NCBI GenBank assembly: GCA_008360955.1
Contig: LUCM01006870.1
Coordinates: forward strand, 144,354-208,353
Length of the DNA stretch: 64,000 bases
From: Fasciolopsis buskii
Lineage: Eukaryota; Platyhelminthes; Trematoda; Plagiorchiida; Fasciolidae
Direction: 5' to 3'
The notes beneath the pieces are model-generated. The model made no database searches. It worked only from the letters and a program-made list of their open reading frames with translations, and was not told where the DNA came from. The translations under genes and the position numbers were made by a program. Positions 1 through 13,009 of the stretch are shown here, one piece after another. Each line of letters opens with the position of its first letter. Positions within the stretch are counted from its first letter, which is position 1.

Positions 1-298
1 TGCCTTTTTTCTTAATTGTGAAAACGTCGGCAAGTTGTACGTATGCTTTCCAGAGAAAAGAAGCAATCTTTTGCCTGCTGGTAAAACGAAGAAATTCGAT
101 CTGAGTGTGGAATGCAAATCAAATGCACGATGGAATGAAGATTCCAATATGTATTCTACTCTGGTCGATCAGAATCCGAGTCAAATACGGTCTCATAAAG
201 TTTCCGTTTCCAGAGATATGCCAGGTGAGGCAACGATCAGGCAGGCAGTTGACTCGAAATGCACAAGTTGAGATAAAAACGACTCGGTCTCTAGCAGG

Positions 299-463
299 AC
301 CAAATGATGTAAGGAGTGTATCGAAAAATCGATGCGCCGTGTATTCGTCTTAGTTGTGAATGATATAACATTAATAACACGGGGTTGTTGGTAGATGTAA
401 TGCACCAACGTTTCGACTACTGTGGATAGTCTTTCTCAAGGCAAGTTTTACAATCAAATGGTT
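299..463 (-). repeat. Penelope-like terminal module, copy 1
   Basis: This is a member of a five-copy family in the window. Read on the minus strand it runs from CTTGAGAAAGACTAT through GTAGTCGAAACGTTGG, then CATTACATCTACCAACAACC, a TTAT-rich stretch, and a GCGCATCGATTTTTCGATAC mini-palindrome. The arrangement of a short stem followed by CGAAACG is typical of the terminal or pseudo-LTR parts of Penelope-like elements. That family assignment is inference, because no RT is attached here. The stem is imperfect in this copy. Confidence 0.65.
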
Positions 464-479
464 TCTACTGTGAATTTCG

Positions 480-1522
480 AATAGGTTTTGACATGGTCAA
501 AACCGAAAACAATTGGTCTGGTCAGTTCTGTGGTCGTACTAAAGGAGATAAGAGTTAGGCTAGATCAGTGCATCTGTAAGCGGAGAACACATGGTAGAAC
601 TATAGCGCCCAACCCTGACAGGAAAAAAGCACGTGAGACTTCCGAAAAATAGCTTGCACATGCAGAGATCCTCAAGGATTTTTCTCGAGAATAATGCCCA
701 GATGAGCCATATGACTTTCACTGCCCACAGGTTTTAAAACTAATTTTGCGTCGATTAGCAAATTCTTCGCATTGTCTTCGAGCGGTAACTGCACAACCGT
801 TCAAAGGCGCCGAACATCAAGTGCCCACTTGGATGAGGATCCGCTGTAAAGTTCTTTTAGCACCAGGACGCGCTGACACAGGACATCGGAAACTTGTAAG
901 ACCAAATGTTATCTATGCGATAAATTCTCATCAACTAAATTTTTCATGTTATAGAAGGACCCGAGTGGAGTAGAGAAAAGGGGTTGAGCCCTTTTTTGCT
1001 TAAACTTATCGTCAGTCTCGCTAGGAATGATTGAATGTGCAAGAATCTGGTTACCGAGACAGTTAGATGGGGATGGGAAACGTGCATCTTAGAACTAAGA
1101 AAAAGATGCAAAATCCACAGGATTGTCACAGTTTGTTCACTTGCACATAATGTCACTATTCACGTACTAAATTTGGATGCCTTTCTTCATGGAACACTTA
1201 GCTAACTAGGATTGGCTAAAACGTGGAACAGCGAGATTATCATGAATGTTTGAGCCGCTGAAAACGATGGCCGTAAAGGGAAATTCGCATTTTTCTGTGT
1301 GCGACTGTCAGCTGCTTACGGGTGGGCAGAGTGGAAGGGGGCAAGTCTTGGCCAAAGAAGGTCACTGCCCTTCACTAATGGGTTTTGCCTCCGAAACAGA
1401 ATGATCTATACAGGATGGATTATCCCAAGCCTAATATCCACTCAAGCCTGGACGGACAATGGGTAGAGGTTTGGCGAAGAAAGCTCCTGGTCCTGTAGAA
1501 TGAGGGGTTGATGTGACCTCGC
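480..1522. other. No supported gene
   Basis: Only short, stop-rich frames are seen on both strands. The longest open frames, at 746-973 (+) and 944-1156 (-), overlap each other and have no recognisable motif. The right end approaches the 5' part of the RTE element, so some of this may be its unrecognisable upstream sequence. Confidence 0.5.
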
Positions 1523-1997
1523 AAATGAATCAGAGAAATGGGTGGAAGAATAAATAATCTAAGTAGATGAGCTTCCACTTAGCCATACCCCGCTGCCTTG
1601 AGGACAAGTTCTTGTTGGGACCAAAGGTTTTGGTTGAGAGCTCTAAGTGTTCATTTACTTAGCGGCCGGACCCCTTATTAACACCCGCCCACCGTTCCCC
1701 ATGAATTACACGTCTACAAATAATCGCACACTGCATCAGTCGTCACGCCGGATAATCAGGACCACGCTGCCCATTGCATCGAGCGCAGGTGGGATGGGTA
1801 GTGATAAATATGGTATTGCTCACAGTTCCCTCTCTTTGATTCAACCCGTCTCTTCTCTTCCCAACAAAATCCATTTGCTCGTTCGGCCTACACATAATGT
1901 CCCACTGATCATACGCCCGATACTCGCAACGGTTCATTACCAAATAGCGCAGTAAGTGGTCTTCAGTCTGCTAGCTCACATCTTCTAAAGCCTCTTC

Positions 1998-2760
1998 AGC
2001 CTCTGAATCTCGGTTCCTTCAGTGAGCGCACTCTAATGCAGACTGACTAACAGGCGCGTTTAGCTCAGACAATTGACCGATGTTTGTTGCGTCAGTAAAA
2101 CACAAATTCAGGATCTGACTAGTGTAGTCCAACTAACTGCACCTAATGTCTCATCACGATATTTACTACGCAATTCAGGAAACGAAGCAGCTTAAGCTGT
2201 GGGTCACTGCGGTGTAGGAATAGTCTTAAGTGCGAAGACTGAAGCAGCCCTTTCGCAATGGGTCCCGGTTAACAATCGTTTGTGCACCATGAGACTCCGG
2301 GGATCAGTGGGTGTCCAGAAGGATAGTTGTGTTAAACCCAGCTTATTCCTCATCTCGGAATACACCCTAACAGACTGCAATGCTTACTCGCAAAAAGGCG
2401 AGTTTCATGACGAACTTGTCACTCTCGTTTGGAACAGCAAAACATTGTAGTGGTGGCAGGTGGTTCTAGTGCACAAACTGGAGAAATACGTCTGTCGGAA
2501 GTTTGTTTAGGTAGGCACTGCTCCTTCCCTGCTCAGCAAACAGATAACGGGGAAAGGTTTCTCCAGTTTTCTGCCGACAATCATTTGTTCCTGTCCAGTA
2601 AGAATTTCCTACACAATACACGTCGCACAGCGACATGGCGCCCTAACTCGACAGGTAGTCTGAGTCAGATCAACCTTGTTGCAGTAAGCCACCGTTGGCG
2701 CGGTTCTGTTCACAACCGTACGTCGAGTCGGATCATGCTTTAGTCTTAATGTAATCTTTA
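1998..2760 (+). pseudogene. RTE endonuclease domain relic
   Basis: This is a broken exonuclease/endonuclease/phosphatase-type domain that in active RTE elements nicks target DNA to prime reverse transcription. One frame from about 2,199 reads GHCGVGIVLS and later CNAYSQKGEFHDEL. A shift near 2,430-2,450 moves the match to another frame with NIVVVAGGSSAQTG, DNGERFLQFSADNH and TATWRPNSTGSLSQINLV, ending with a DHALV block near 2,733. The usual family pattern there is GDxNAQ followed by WTQIDH; here GGSSAQ and SQINLV replace it, so catalytic residues are lost. Upstream at about 2,050-2,190, two further frames carry earlier parts of the domain. It belongs to the element at 1,523-5,245. Confidence 0.85.
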
Positions 2761-3102
2761 GGTCAACGACCATCGACGTAGGCTACAAGCAAGATTGCCC
2801 GTCTGACGCCTGTCTGATTCGGCTGTTCGCAACAGTTATGAACATAAACTAACGTGTGAACTAAGAACCCAGATGAACAGCAATGGAGATGAACGCTCAG
2901 ACTCGATGAAGCGGGTGTGTATTCTGCAGCAGATTTTGCGTGTGGTCCTAAATCGAACGGTCATCAAAGAACCTGGATCTCACAATGATTGATGGGCCTT
3001 ACAGAGCAAAAACACCAGCTCTGTAAATGCAAGGAGGTGAATAAGATGCGTTGATATCTGCAGCATGAATCAATAACAAACCTTAATGAGAACCGTGAAT
3101 TA

Positions 3103-3290
3103 GCAGCTGTTTCAGATAATAATCAAAGACTATTTAAGCTTATACACGACAACCGTAAGCGCCAAACATCGACTAGTGACATCGTGTGCAATAGGAATGA
3201 ACAGCCCATTCATGGTACACAACAAAGACTAGACCGTTGGACTGAGCACTTCAAGGATCAGCTTAGCCGACCGCATGCTCATGTGTTTAG
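3103..3290 (+). pseudogene. RTE linker between endonuclease and RT
   Basis: A clean stretch in one frame reads NNQRLFKLIHDNRKRQ, then SDIVCNRNEQPIHG, then RLDRWTEHFKDQLSRP. This is the characteristic segment just before the RT fingers in RTE-clade proteins, where a short NGxPI motif precedes RxxRWxEHF. The frame degrades on both sides. It supports continuity of one element between the endonuclease and RT relics. The 3,400-3,880 stretch between this block and the RT core is too eroded to translate with confidence. Confidence 0.8.
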
Positions 3291-3884
3291 GTCGATGTCT
3301 GCAGCTCTGAACCCTTGGGGATTATCTCTTGACACCCCCCAAACGAAAGTGGAAACAGAGTCGAGCGAAAGTTCATACTTCCGAAGAGGGAAAAAGCAGC
3401 CGGTCTGAAAGAACTTTCCCTTGTTATTTTCAAATTGAGTGGAGAAACTCTAATGAAAGCACTTACCCCCTTGCTTCGTGATTTTTGAAACGAGTAGCAT
3501 ATTCCGTTTTCAAGGGGGAGAAACTCATTGTACCCATCTTCAAGAGGGGCACATGGAGTGACTGTAGCAATGATCGCGCACTTAATCTCCATTCATGCTG
3601 ACGTGGCACGAAGAACCAGATTTTACGCAGAATGGGAAATCAGCTTATGCATTTACGCCAACAGCAGGAAAGGTAACGTAAGTTTTGCCTCTTCGTGCCA
3701 TTTCAAAACAATTGACGATTAGTCAAAAAACATCATTTGGATGCTGTTTAGCTGTGGTGATCGCTGCCATTGGAAAACGACCGAAGTGGCCGATCCAATG
3801 ACTAAAGCCAGATGAGTTACTGTCACTGGAATAGTGGGATTAATTTAATTCCGAAAGTTACTAAGGTCTTAGCTTCCATAATTT

Positions 3885-5240
3885 TGCTCCGTTTAACACC
3901 ATTTCACGAAAGCAACATCCGCGAATAGCAGGCCGGATTTCGTCCAGGCCGAGGTTGCATCGATCAGATATTCACTCTTCGTCGGTTATTCGAAACGCGC
4001 CATATGCACCGCCTCCCTAAGATTGTAGCCTTTCTCTTTTTGAAAGTCGCTTTCAAATCAGCGTATCGGGCGGCGCTATTCAGCGCTCTCTACCGGAATG
4101 GTATGTCAGCATACTACATGAACCTGCTGCGAGTATGGTAGTCGCACACTTGTGGTCGTGTAAGGGTTTACGGCAAACAATCAGATTCTTTTGAAACGAC
4201 CAGCAGCGCTCAAAAAGAGTTTTCCATCTCTCCACTCTTGTTCAACTCCGTCATAGTCGAGGTCATGGAAAATGCCTTAGGAGATTTTCAGGATTTACGA
4301 GTCGAACTGGGAAATGGAGAGGAGCTGTGTGACCTAGATTACGCAGATGGGGTCGTGTGCACAACGTGCACTGGACCGGCGGTGGTCGAGCGCAAAACGT
4401 CGTGACGTCCGGAGGTGAAGGTCGTGAGTTTGAGTCCTTCCATTTCCGGTCGACTAACCCGCATGGCAGCCATCTGATGGCCGCGGTCCCTTCCAGAGGA
4501 TATTGTACGCTGTTGTTCTGCTAATAAGAGAAGTAAAGAAAAAGGATAAAAAGACTCTCCAGGACTCTACCTCGTTTTGGGAATGGGGTTGGGACTTCCA
4601 AAGTGTAAAGCAATTACCAGACTGGACCACAGTAGCCCCGAACGTGAAATTGTAGGGAGAGGAACTAACGATTTTGGACCATTTCATTCAGCTTGGAAGC
4701 TGCGTGTTGAAGAATGGTAGCACGGTGAGTAAATGCGTATCCAAAGCTCCAGCGCGTTCGATTAATTGAAACATTTGTGGAGTCGGCATGATATCTCACT
4801 GAAATTGAAAGTCTTGTGTACTGGGCCGCAGTGCTCTCTTTTCTGTTGTATGGTTGCGATACAATGGATTATGCGTGTTGGATATGTTCGTCGGTTGGAG
4901 GTTTTCGACTGCCGATGTTTATGCAGTAACTCTAGGATTGGATGGAGTGACCGGGTACGTAATGTGGAGGTCAGGAATCTAAAACTAGGTCCTGGATCTC
5001 AGAATACCTTATTTCAGCGTACGAAACTTAGTAGACTACTTTGGTTAGGTCACGCGTTGTATATGGCGAACACTCGTCTACCATATCGTGCCCTATTTTG
5101 TGTTCTTCCCAAGGAATGGAAGAAGCCATTTGGAGACCAGCAGATGACATGGCAACGTGGAATGAGAAAATATACAGTGAACTTAGATAAATTAGGTTGG
5201 ATTCAAAAATATTTACATTTTGTAACACTGAGTTTTCAAT
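3885..5240 (+). pseudogene. RTE reverse transcriptase and C-terminal region, split by a SINE
   Basis: The RT core is readable from about 3,920: AGFRPGRGCIDQIFTLRRLF, KIVAFLFLKVAFKSAYR (the first catalytic Asp of the DxKxAFDS motif is lost), LLFNSVIVEVMENAL and LCDLDYADGVVCT near 4,330-4,362. A SINE then interrupts. The RT resumes at about 4,553 with QDWTT-like and GEELTILDHFIQLGSCV blocks, then NxKHLW. The final open frame (4,766-5,347) contains VFDCRCLCSNSRIGW, RLLWLGHALYMANTRLPYR and MTWQRGMRKYT, the typical RTE C-terminal tail. That frame runs on into a second SINE at 5,249. The element is inactive: YADD is changed to YADG and several stops are present. Confidence 0.88.
4377..4552 (+). repeat. 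tRNA-derived SINE, copy 1 (nested in RTE)
   Basis: The head carries a degenerate box A (GGTGGTCGAGCGCAAAA) and box B (GAGTTTGAGTCC) spaced as in a Leu-like tRNA. A body follows, with CCATTTCCGGTCGAC and GCAGCCATCTGATGGCCGCG. The tail is A-rich (AATAAGAGAAGTAAAGAAAAA). RT codons of the host RTE lie on both sides, so the SINE inserted after the RTE copy. Target-site duplications were not resolved. Confidence 0.85.
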
Positions 5241-5248
5241 CGGGAATC

Positions 5249-5408
5249 GCAACCGGTGTTCAGCAGGGAGGAGTGTTGGTGTTTGGATTTGAATGTTGCA
5301 TATTCGAGTCATCTAAGTGCCGGTCAACTTCCCTACCTGGCAGCTGACCACGGCTCTTCTCCTGAAAATGTCAAACACTGTTATCTCATTATAAAGGGAA
5401 ATAAAAAT
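5249..5408 (+). repeat. tRNA-derived SINE, copy 2
   Basis: This copy is more diverged. GCAACCGGTGTTCAGCAGGG corresponds to box A, TTGGTGTTTGGATTTGAA to the central arm, and ATATTCGAGTCATC to box B. CGGTCAACTTCCCTACCTGG then matches the shared body, followed by an ATAAAGGGAAATAAAAAT tail. It sits immediately after the C-terminal codons of the RTE copy. It is either a separate insertion or a marker of a shared LINE/SINE 3' junction. Confidence 0.75.
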
Positions 5409-8400
5409 ATTGGAAACATTTCTCCCGTTCATTCGATAGTCTCTGTCCGTCATTCACCAACCGAGCAGCATTCTTTTCTAGCCTCGGACTGTATTATTCG
5501 GCTTGCAAACACCTAATTGGAACTTCACTTTGAATTGTATTATTCCATCTTGTGACTTCGTAGCCTAGCCAGAATCGTGTGACGGAGATCTATGTTTATT
5601 TCAGCCTAGTTTATGGATGGTAGACTATCCCAAGAGCCGACTGAGGAAGGGGATATCCCACAGAAATCTATGGCAGAATACTGAGGAGGACAATCCTCGA
5701 TAAATTTCCACCGGAAAAAGATGGTATTTGGCGTTTAGATAGGCACGGCGAAATGAAAATCTTACCAAAATTTGATCGCAGATTTCATTATTGTGCTTCA
5801 CATACCACTAATAAATAACAACACAAGAAGACACATCGAATAAACTTGAAGTCTGATCGCTAACTGAATCTAATTCACTGAAGTTTGTGCACTCTCTCAG
5901 ATGAAACATTTCAACGTTGTGTGGTTGGTTCCTATCTTTGGTGATGAATTACTTGAAATATCAGAGCGTGAGCGACATCCACATGGGAGTTCCCGTTTCA
6001 TCGATGTCGCGGAATTTTGTATGTTTCCGAAATTCAAACACTTCCGCCATTTAAACATACATGTAAAACTGAACGCTGAAGGACAAGAAGAGAATCACCT
6101 GACCTGGATCACATGCCATCTATGCACCAATCCGCCCAGTGCGATTCAGTGAATTATCCGAGAGGAGGATTCGATAGCTTTTAAACAGAAAAAATCTAAC
6201 CAAACATTAGAGTAATCGGATTTAGTCACTATTTCGGTCGCTGCTTTGGTGTTTAGTTATCATCTCAATCGATTCTTCAGTTGCACTTAAATCTTCGAAC
6301 AATGAAAGTTCCAGGTCGTCACGGAGAACTTCAAGCCTGACCGGGAACGCTACAGTTCGTTCATTTTGGTTTGATCTCATTTTGTGCTGATTTTTCGGCT
6401 GTCACCTGTAGGTTCGCACTTTTATCGATTGTTAGTTTCGCATCACCCAGTTCCTCATAGCCTAGATCCTAAGTGTAATGCACTGTACTCTCTCGTACCC
6501 GGTAAATTTGTCTACTAAATTATCTTTCTATTTTCGTTTTCTGTTGGCATTCCTTTTTGGCGTCCCACTCCTCCACTGATTTGTATGATCAAGTTTTTTC
6601 TTGGTTCATCACGTGAATACTCACAGGTTAACTCCCAACTTCCATCACAGCGAGTTTCATTCGTCTAATCCTGTAGGCAGAAACTCTTCTGCAGAAATCA
6701 TTTTGGCCATGATATTGGCTAATAAAGAAGTCGACGGCATCAAGCAAGTATTAGCCGAGTGGAAATTTGCATCGAAGAAATTGCTAATGCTTTCATTTGG
6801 AACCGTGTAAACTTGAAACATCTTATAGCTGCCAGTTGTCACGATTCGGAGTGCTTTTCCCTTCTTTTCGTGCAGAACTGATAAACTTTGGAAATTTGGC
6901 AATAATTGACATTGGTGAAATTTACTATCGGAAGCAAAAATGCACACAGGGTTGCAATTGTATAAGAAAGACGAAACCACAATGATCCCAAAACTTTCTG
7001 GGGATCACATTTGGCTAAAACGATGTGGAGTACTGTTTGTTTACAGAACACAGACCGTCAGATTTGGGACATTTGGCCTGTGAATCATTCAAGCTTAACT
7101 GTGGTAAAGAGTCAGTCACGTGGTTAGGGAAGTGATTCAAGCTGAGTCTGCGGCAAGTCCCGGTTGCGACCAGAACTGGTTCAGTTTCACCCAGTTATCA
7201 GACAAATAGGCTACACAATACGCGTTAGTCCTAAAACCGGATCAGTCACGCGGTTGGTGCTTCAATCTAGTATGATGTATGATCAGACAAGACAAACAAA
7301 GGGGGAGACGTATGGCGAAACGTACATGTGGAAATCTGTTCAAACCCTTCATTACGTTCACCGTTTAGTTTCAGGGGTAAGTAATAAAATTACACACTGG
7401 GTTATGCAGTGAAAGTGCACGCAGTCCGATTTAAGTATCGTTCTTAGGGGCTCTTATATCCCGAGATGTAATCTTACCTTTTGCGAAGGCGAAATGATCA
7501 CATCTGCCGCTGCCCTGAAAGCGATCAGCATGTAATGTGTTGTATTTGATCACCGTATCGTTATGTGGTGGTTGATTAGTGGGAGATTAATTGTGGTCTC
7601 GTCGAGTCTAAACATTACCAAAGATCCCTCGGTGCAGGGTACTTTTCATTGACAGACGTAACAAAGTCGAGATGAGATGCATTACGGCCAGTCCAATCCT
7701 GACAGAAACTGTCCATTTGAATATACAGACTCAAACAGGAGAGGAAATTTAACAACCAAACAAATTATTGCAATAAAATAGACGACAGACTATCGAATGA
7801 GGTGAACGTGTTCCGTGTTTATCAGCTCACTTGTTCATGTATCCTCGGCTGAGTTTGTCGTATATTCAAGTACACGGCCTGTTGGATCAAAGAACACCAT
7901 TGAAGACCGATAAAGATGGGGAAGGATGGTTGGGAATGTGATCCAAATACAATTAGCCGATTTTCCAATCTACAGGTTTTGGTAAACAAAATGCGGGAGT
8001 TGAACTGTTTCCTTCGATAGATGCAATCACGCTTAACGGAAAATAGTTCACAAGGAATATTGCTCCTTCATGGTCTCACTGTCGACTCCTGTGCACCGAA
8101 CATGCTGACCAACAAAGTGAAGTCCTCGAATAATCAGCTCCTATTACGTGGCTGGTGTACGCACATGCTCAGTCACGCCTGGCATTTGTTCAATCCAATT
8201 AAATTGTTAACAACGACACACACGATTGAGTTTTCCAGTTCTATACTCAATTTTCTGAATTTTCAGATACATTGCAACTATAAATAGTTAACGACTGGTT
8301 TGTCCACCATATTCTAGACTATCATTAGATACATGTAGTCTAGGTAATCACTAGAAAAAGTATAAACAATCATGACCGCAATGCTATTGCAAAGCTAGGC

Positions 8401-11400
8401 TGAAACAGCGACAAACTACAGCACATGTTGACCATACTTTAGCTATTTATGGAAAAGGCAACCGAAATCATTCATCCAACAGTTCGTTCTGCAGACCATG
8501 CCAACAATAATTCCAGGCACCCCGTCCAAAATTTTTTCATCAACCAGGCAGAAATAATTTCATTCTTCTTCCACCATATCCCAATATATTCAGCTCGCTA
8601 TGAGATCCGGGAACTTCTAGAGTCCGATTCATCCGTCGGACCTTATGGGGCATTCTGTGTTCTCGTAACCTGATGTGAAAAAATTCTGACTTTGAAGTCA
8701 ACTCTGGATTGACGTTGTACAAACCGAGAAAATCAAAGCCTTTCGTACCATCCCAAGCTAGCCTTTCACCGAGTGTTTATTCTCGGGTCGTGTTTTTATT
8801 TGTCTAACCTCGAGTGTGGTGGAGTAGAACTTGTTAATCAGTTTGACTGCTTTAGGCATTATGTTTCTTACCAGCCCGTTTCCGTATCGAAAAGTGTTTC
8901 CCAGCATATTGTGCCTGATATGAAGTGCTACGTAGTTGTTCGACGATTGCGATGGTGATCAAAAGGTCAAAATCTCGACTTTCAACTTGGAGACCGCTGA
9001 TTCGAACGTTTTCACCGCCGACTAAACTTCCAATTCGGCAGCCCTCCGTTGGCCTACCATCCCGAAAATGGTACACTCTATTGTTTCGGTAACAAAGAAC
9101 ATGACACCAAATAGAAGACGGTTTTCAGGTGGATGGACGTAGGACGATCGCACGACGGCCGACCATGTAGCGTCACGTGATCTTCATTTACATGAATTTG
9201 TCGGTTGAGAACTCAGCAAACTCACCGGTCACTTCGCAAAGGATTTGACATGGTGTTGCCAGTAGACAGTCGATGTTTTGCACTTATCTTTAGACAGGCT
9301 TAAAAAAGCGCTATCTAAGAGCGCCATAAGTATACAAACTTTCTGGTGCTTTCCAATCTAAACTAGACATTAGTAAATGAAATTAGTATGTTTACCGTCA
9401 TTTTGGTCGTTTTTATCTATCCGAAAATCAATACTGGTATGTACAGTCACGTATAGAGTCGTGAAAATTGATGGGAAATATGGAGATGGCCGTTACATCG
9501 GTTACAAAGTGTAATTGGATACCTGAAAAATAATTTTTTGCCGGAATTTTGGTGTCATTACTCTAAGAAATACATTCTTTTGGGAGTTAGAAAAAGTTGG
9601 CTTGTCGCTTCGTGAAGTAAATTTTCCACACGGTGATGAAATGCTTGTTTGGAGTTTTTAATATAAAAATATAAGCAATGAAACATCAATCGACGGATCA
9701 ATAATTCATAATCACTGTTTTGTACCCAGTAACATGGCAACGACCCTTAGAAATCAGGTTACCGAAATGGTGAGAATTTAACTCACTCGAATCGTTGTGA
9801 AATGAGTGCTAACAATTGGAAAGCATATCGTTTAGTTTAGTGCTTATTAATACAGTAATCGTCACTCTTTATTTCGGGTCAGAGTTACAGTCTGTCGGTT
9901 GGACTGCTTTGCGCAACCGACGAAAGGTTGATATAAAATCCCGTGGATTTTCATACTGTTACCTTGAGTGCGCTAATTCGCTTTCAACATGAAAATGAGT
10001 AAATTGATCTTTAACTTGTAGCCGTTGCATTTCAGTATGGAAAGCATCCACTAATTCAGCATTTTCACTAGTCTTGGTTGCCCAGTACAAATCTGGCGAA
10101 CGCGAGGGAATGAAGTTGCCCAGTCCAACTAGTAACTACGATCGAAATTTTTGGACACAACAACTCTCTTTCATTTATTGTCCAATTATGATTTCGAAAC
10201 ACGCGGTGAATGAGTATGACCACAAAATGGACGGTAACGTCTGAAATTCCATCATTTGAAATCGAGTCTGAATTGAACCAAATTGTCGCCGACGTCTGAC
10301 AGTTCGACACTGGGAAATCCACTCGTTTGAACTGATCCTGAAGAGGAAGAACCCTTTATCGAAAATCGATCTGGTCAGTCGAAAATCATTCATCCCTATT
10401 AGCTCTAGAAATAATAGCAAGGTAAATTCCGAGTCGAAGTGTCGTTCGCTGAGGTGACTATTTCGCATCTATAGGACACTCACCTAAGTGTTCAACATGT
10501 CACTTATTCTACCATTATTTTCGACTCATATTTCGATTCACCAGAATTTTTCGCTGACTATCACATCAAGCTCTCTCATGTTGCTGTAAAATTGTTGGCC
10601 CCTATTGGACTGTTTGTCACTCATCTTCTGACCTGGATCTATTGATATTGGTCATGTAATCGTCCTTTGTATCAGCTTAACTTATCGCCGATCGTCCGAT
10701 TGTTGTTTACTATCATCATGTCGTTGACATTTCAGTGATATAGTAAAATAATGTTTGAAATCATTTTTATCGACCAGTGAGTTTGCTCCCACTGTTTGTC
10801 CTTAAGCGATCATTGGACATCAACGAAACGGTTTCATTCCACTAATGCTATGTCTAATTGGGACAGGTACCCAACAGACAGACTAGGATCAAAGGACTGG
10901 AATAATTTTGAATTTTTCCACTGCCAGCTATGTTCCAGACCACGATGGCTGACCTCCGGAATACAGTCATCTTACTGTGTTCCGAACCACGAAGGTGTCG
11001 CTACCATTCTGTAACGAGCCCACATGCAAACCACATACTGCATTCTGGCACAGCCTCGCGGTAGCCTGTGTACACAACCGACAATTCAGTGCCATGGCAG
11101 CACACAAGCGGGAATTTCATGTACTCACTAAGCCCTATTAGATCAAAGATATTCCACCAATCAGCATTTCTCATTTTTTGTAGTATGGGAACGTTCTTCA
11201 GATCCAATCGGCTTCTCGTCATATTCAACTGTATGCTGTTAGTCGCAGTCATTCTACCGCGTATTAGAAGTTCGTATCCGTGCAACACTGGCAGATACAG
11301 GTCCGCTGTATTAGTATTTCAAACGTGATTAGTGCAAGTTCTCAAACCAGATATGGGCTAGGAAGCATGAAACTCATGCAAAGGTAAGACTATTGCCGGC

Positions 11401-13009
11401 ACTTTTACCGCATTTCCTCACTAGCTATGATCAGAAACTTTTGGCGAGGATTCTGCAAATTTCAAACACGAAGCCAAATTGTTTAGTAACGTTTTACGAG
11501 TGCAATCCGATCGCTTACAGTCCGCTAGTTCATGGTTTGGTATTTATTGGGTAGAAAACTACAGGTTAACCCACGGCACAGTAGCCCTTATAGCATCCCT
11601 TGCTATTGTTCCTTTACCTGTGATCATCAGCCAGTAGCCTCAAATTTGCAATTTAGCGATTTGGAATAAATGTGTTTTTATCGCTGGACTGGACGGCTGT
11701 AGATGCAGCACACATCGGGTCGTATATCCAATGACTGGGCTCCACACCCTACAAGTGACAGTTGTTCATTCAGCTAAATACTGCCGCTATAACGAATTTG
11801 GAGGCTGCCGAAAGACACAGGACCTATAATTTCATTTGCCAATCAAACTGTGTACATGGAAATATGTGAATGTCAGAAATGCAACTGCTACAAGTGTCGC
11901 GAGTAAACTGAAGACCAAGCATTTATTATCGTGTATGTTCCATAGACAATAGTAAAGCGGCTTAGTGTACTCGAAATTATTTGGAATCCAAGTCAAATAA
12001 AAGAATCATAGACCATATCAGTCTGTCGACAACAGCCGCTTTATCTGAGATCAGTACTCATGAAAGACTCAAGACAAATAATTTGAAGATTTTACAAAGC
12101 GTCTAAGCCATGGGCGATATGGTTCATTTTTTTAGTCTACTGTTAGTCATTTATGTTTAACTGCATCCTGACAAGGAAAAGGAAAGCATGCGGAATCTCT
12201 TGATTCGAATCAGGTAGCACAATGGTCAAATTTTGAGGATTTTGCGGCAGGACACCTTGGTGGCGGACATTAAAACAACGAAAAAGAGACTGCATTTTTG
12301 TAAAAGTTTGAATTAACATCATTTGATATTTGTCAGAAAAGTGCATCGATTTTCAATTTACGCATCTAGCTTAGGCACTTTTAAATCACCTACTGTGCAA
12401 TCAGTGCATTGGAAGTCACTGATTCTGTTCGTAATTCTTATTAATTGATAATTTTTTTCACTCTATTGAGCCAATTTGGAAATCGATGGAATATGGGGAA
12501 AAGTAGAGTAATGTGACAACAACGAGCGAATAGGCAAAATCTTGGAGAAGGGTAGGAGTGAATGCTACGCGGACGGAAGAACAAACACAACACGGGCGAA
12601 CCCTTGTGGCATGATTGAACCAAAAGTGATCCAACGAAAGGATAAATAAATGAGGTTGAAGTATACAGGGGAAGATGCAGGAGATGGTTGTACATAAACT
12701 GTTGCCAGAATTCGGTCGAAACTGAAGTCGGCGAATTTACGCTCCCCGTGCACCTGAAGGGGTATGAATGAACTGAATCCTCATCCGACAAGCAATGAGT
12801 AATGATGACGAACAATTGCAAACCTCACTTATTAAAACCCGCTAAAAGTCGCCAATCGACTGTCATATAGCGTTGCCTCATGGATACCCGGATAGTTACA
12901 ATGAGCGTCTTACTTGATGTTTATGATTTCACGTGGCTTTTCTTCCCCTTGTAGTCTTTGGGCATCTTCTGGTAGCTACTGGATATGACAGACATGGATT
13001 TGTTTCGAA
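5409..13009. other. Gene-poor interval, no supported feature
   Basis: I see no protein family, repeat copy or RNA gene that I can defend here. The longest frames (5,901-6,152 +, 6,657-6,980 -, 10,175-10,468 -, 11,001-11,288 -, 12,441-12,821 -) lack recognisable domains and most overlap an equally open frame on the other strand. The 12,441-12,821 frame is the longest at 126 codons and is low-complexity in Ser, Phe, His and Pro. Introns of a large host gene or unrecognisable transposon debris are equally possible. Confidence 0.45.

Larger units (their letters stand above)
1523..5245 (+). mobile_element. RTE-clade non-LTR retrotransposon, decayed near full-length copy
   Basis: Domains appear in the expected RTE order on one strand: 5' region, AP-endonuclease, linker, reverse transcriptase and C-terminal tail. 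All are broken by stops and frameshifts. The first 350 bases or so are shared with a second copy at about 26,249-26,620, which supports a family 5' end near 1,523. Key matches are CVSKTQIQD-like and QLTAPNVSS early in the endonuclease, GHCGVGIVLS, QTDNGERFLQFSADNHLFL, SDHALV, RLFKLIHDNRKRQ, AGFRPGRGCIDQIFTLR and LCDLDYADG. It is interrupted at 4,377-4,552 by a SINE, with RT sequence resuming on the other side. The copy cannot encode an active enzyme: the frame is broken many times and the catalytic YADD reads YADG. Confidence 0.9.

Noticed and set aside
35..408. Three overlapping ORFs at the left edge
   Set aside because: They overlap on both strands and run into the Penelope-like module; none has protein-like conservation.
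12441..12821. 126-codon minus-strand ORF
   Set aside because: It is low in complexity, overlaps another open frame on the same strand, and shows no motif or splice support.
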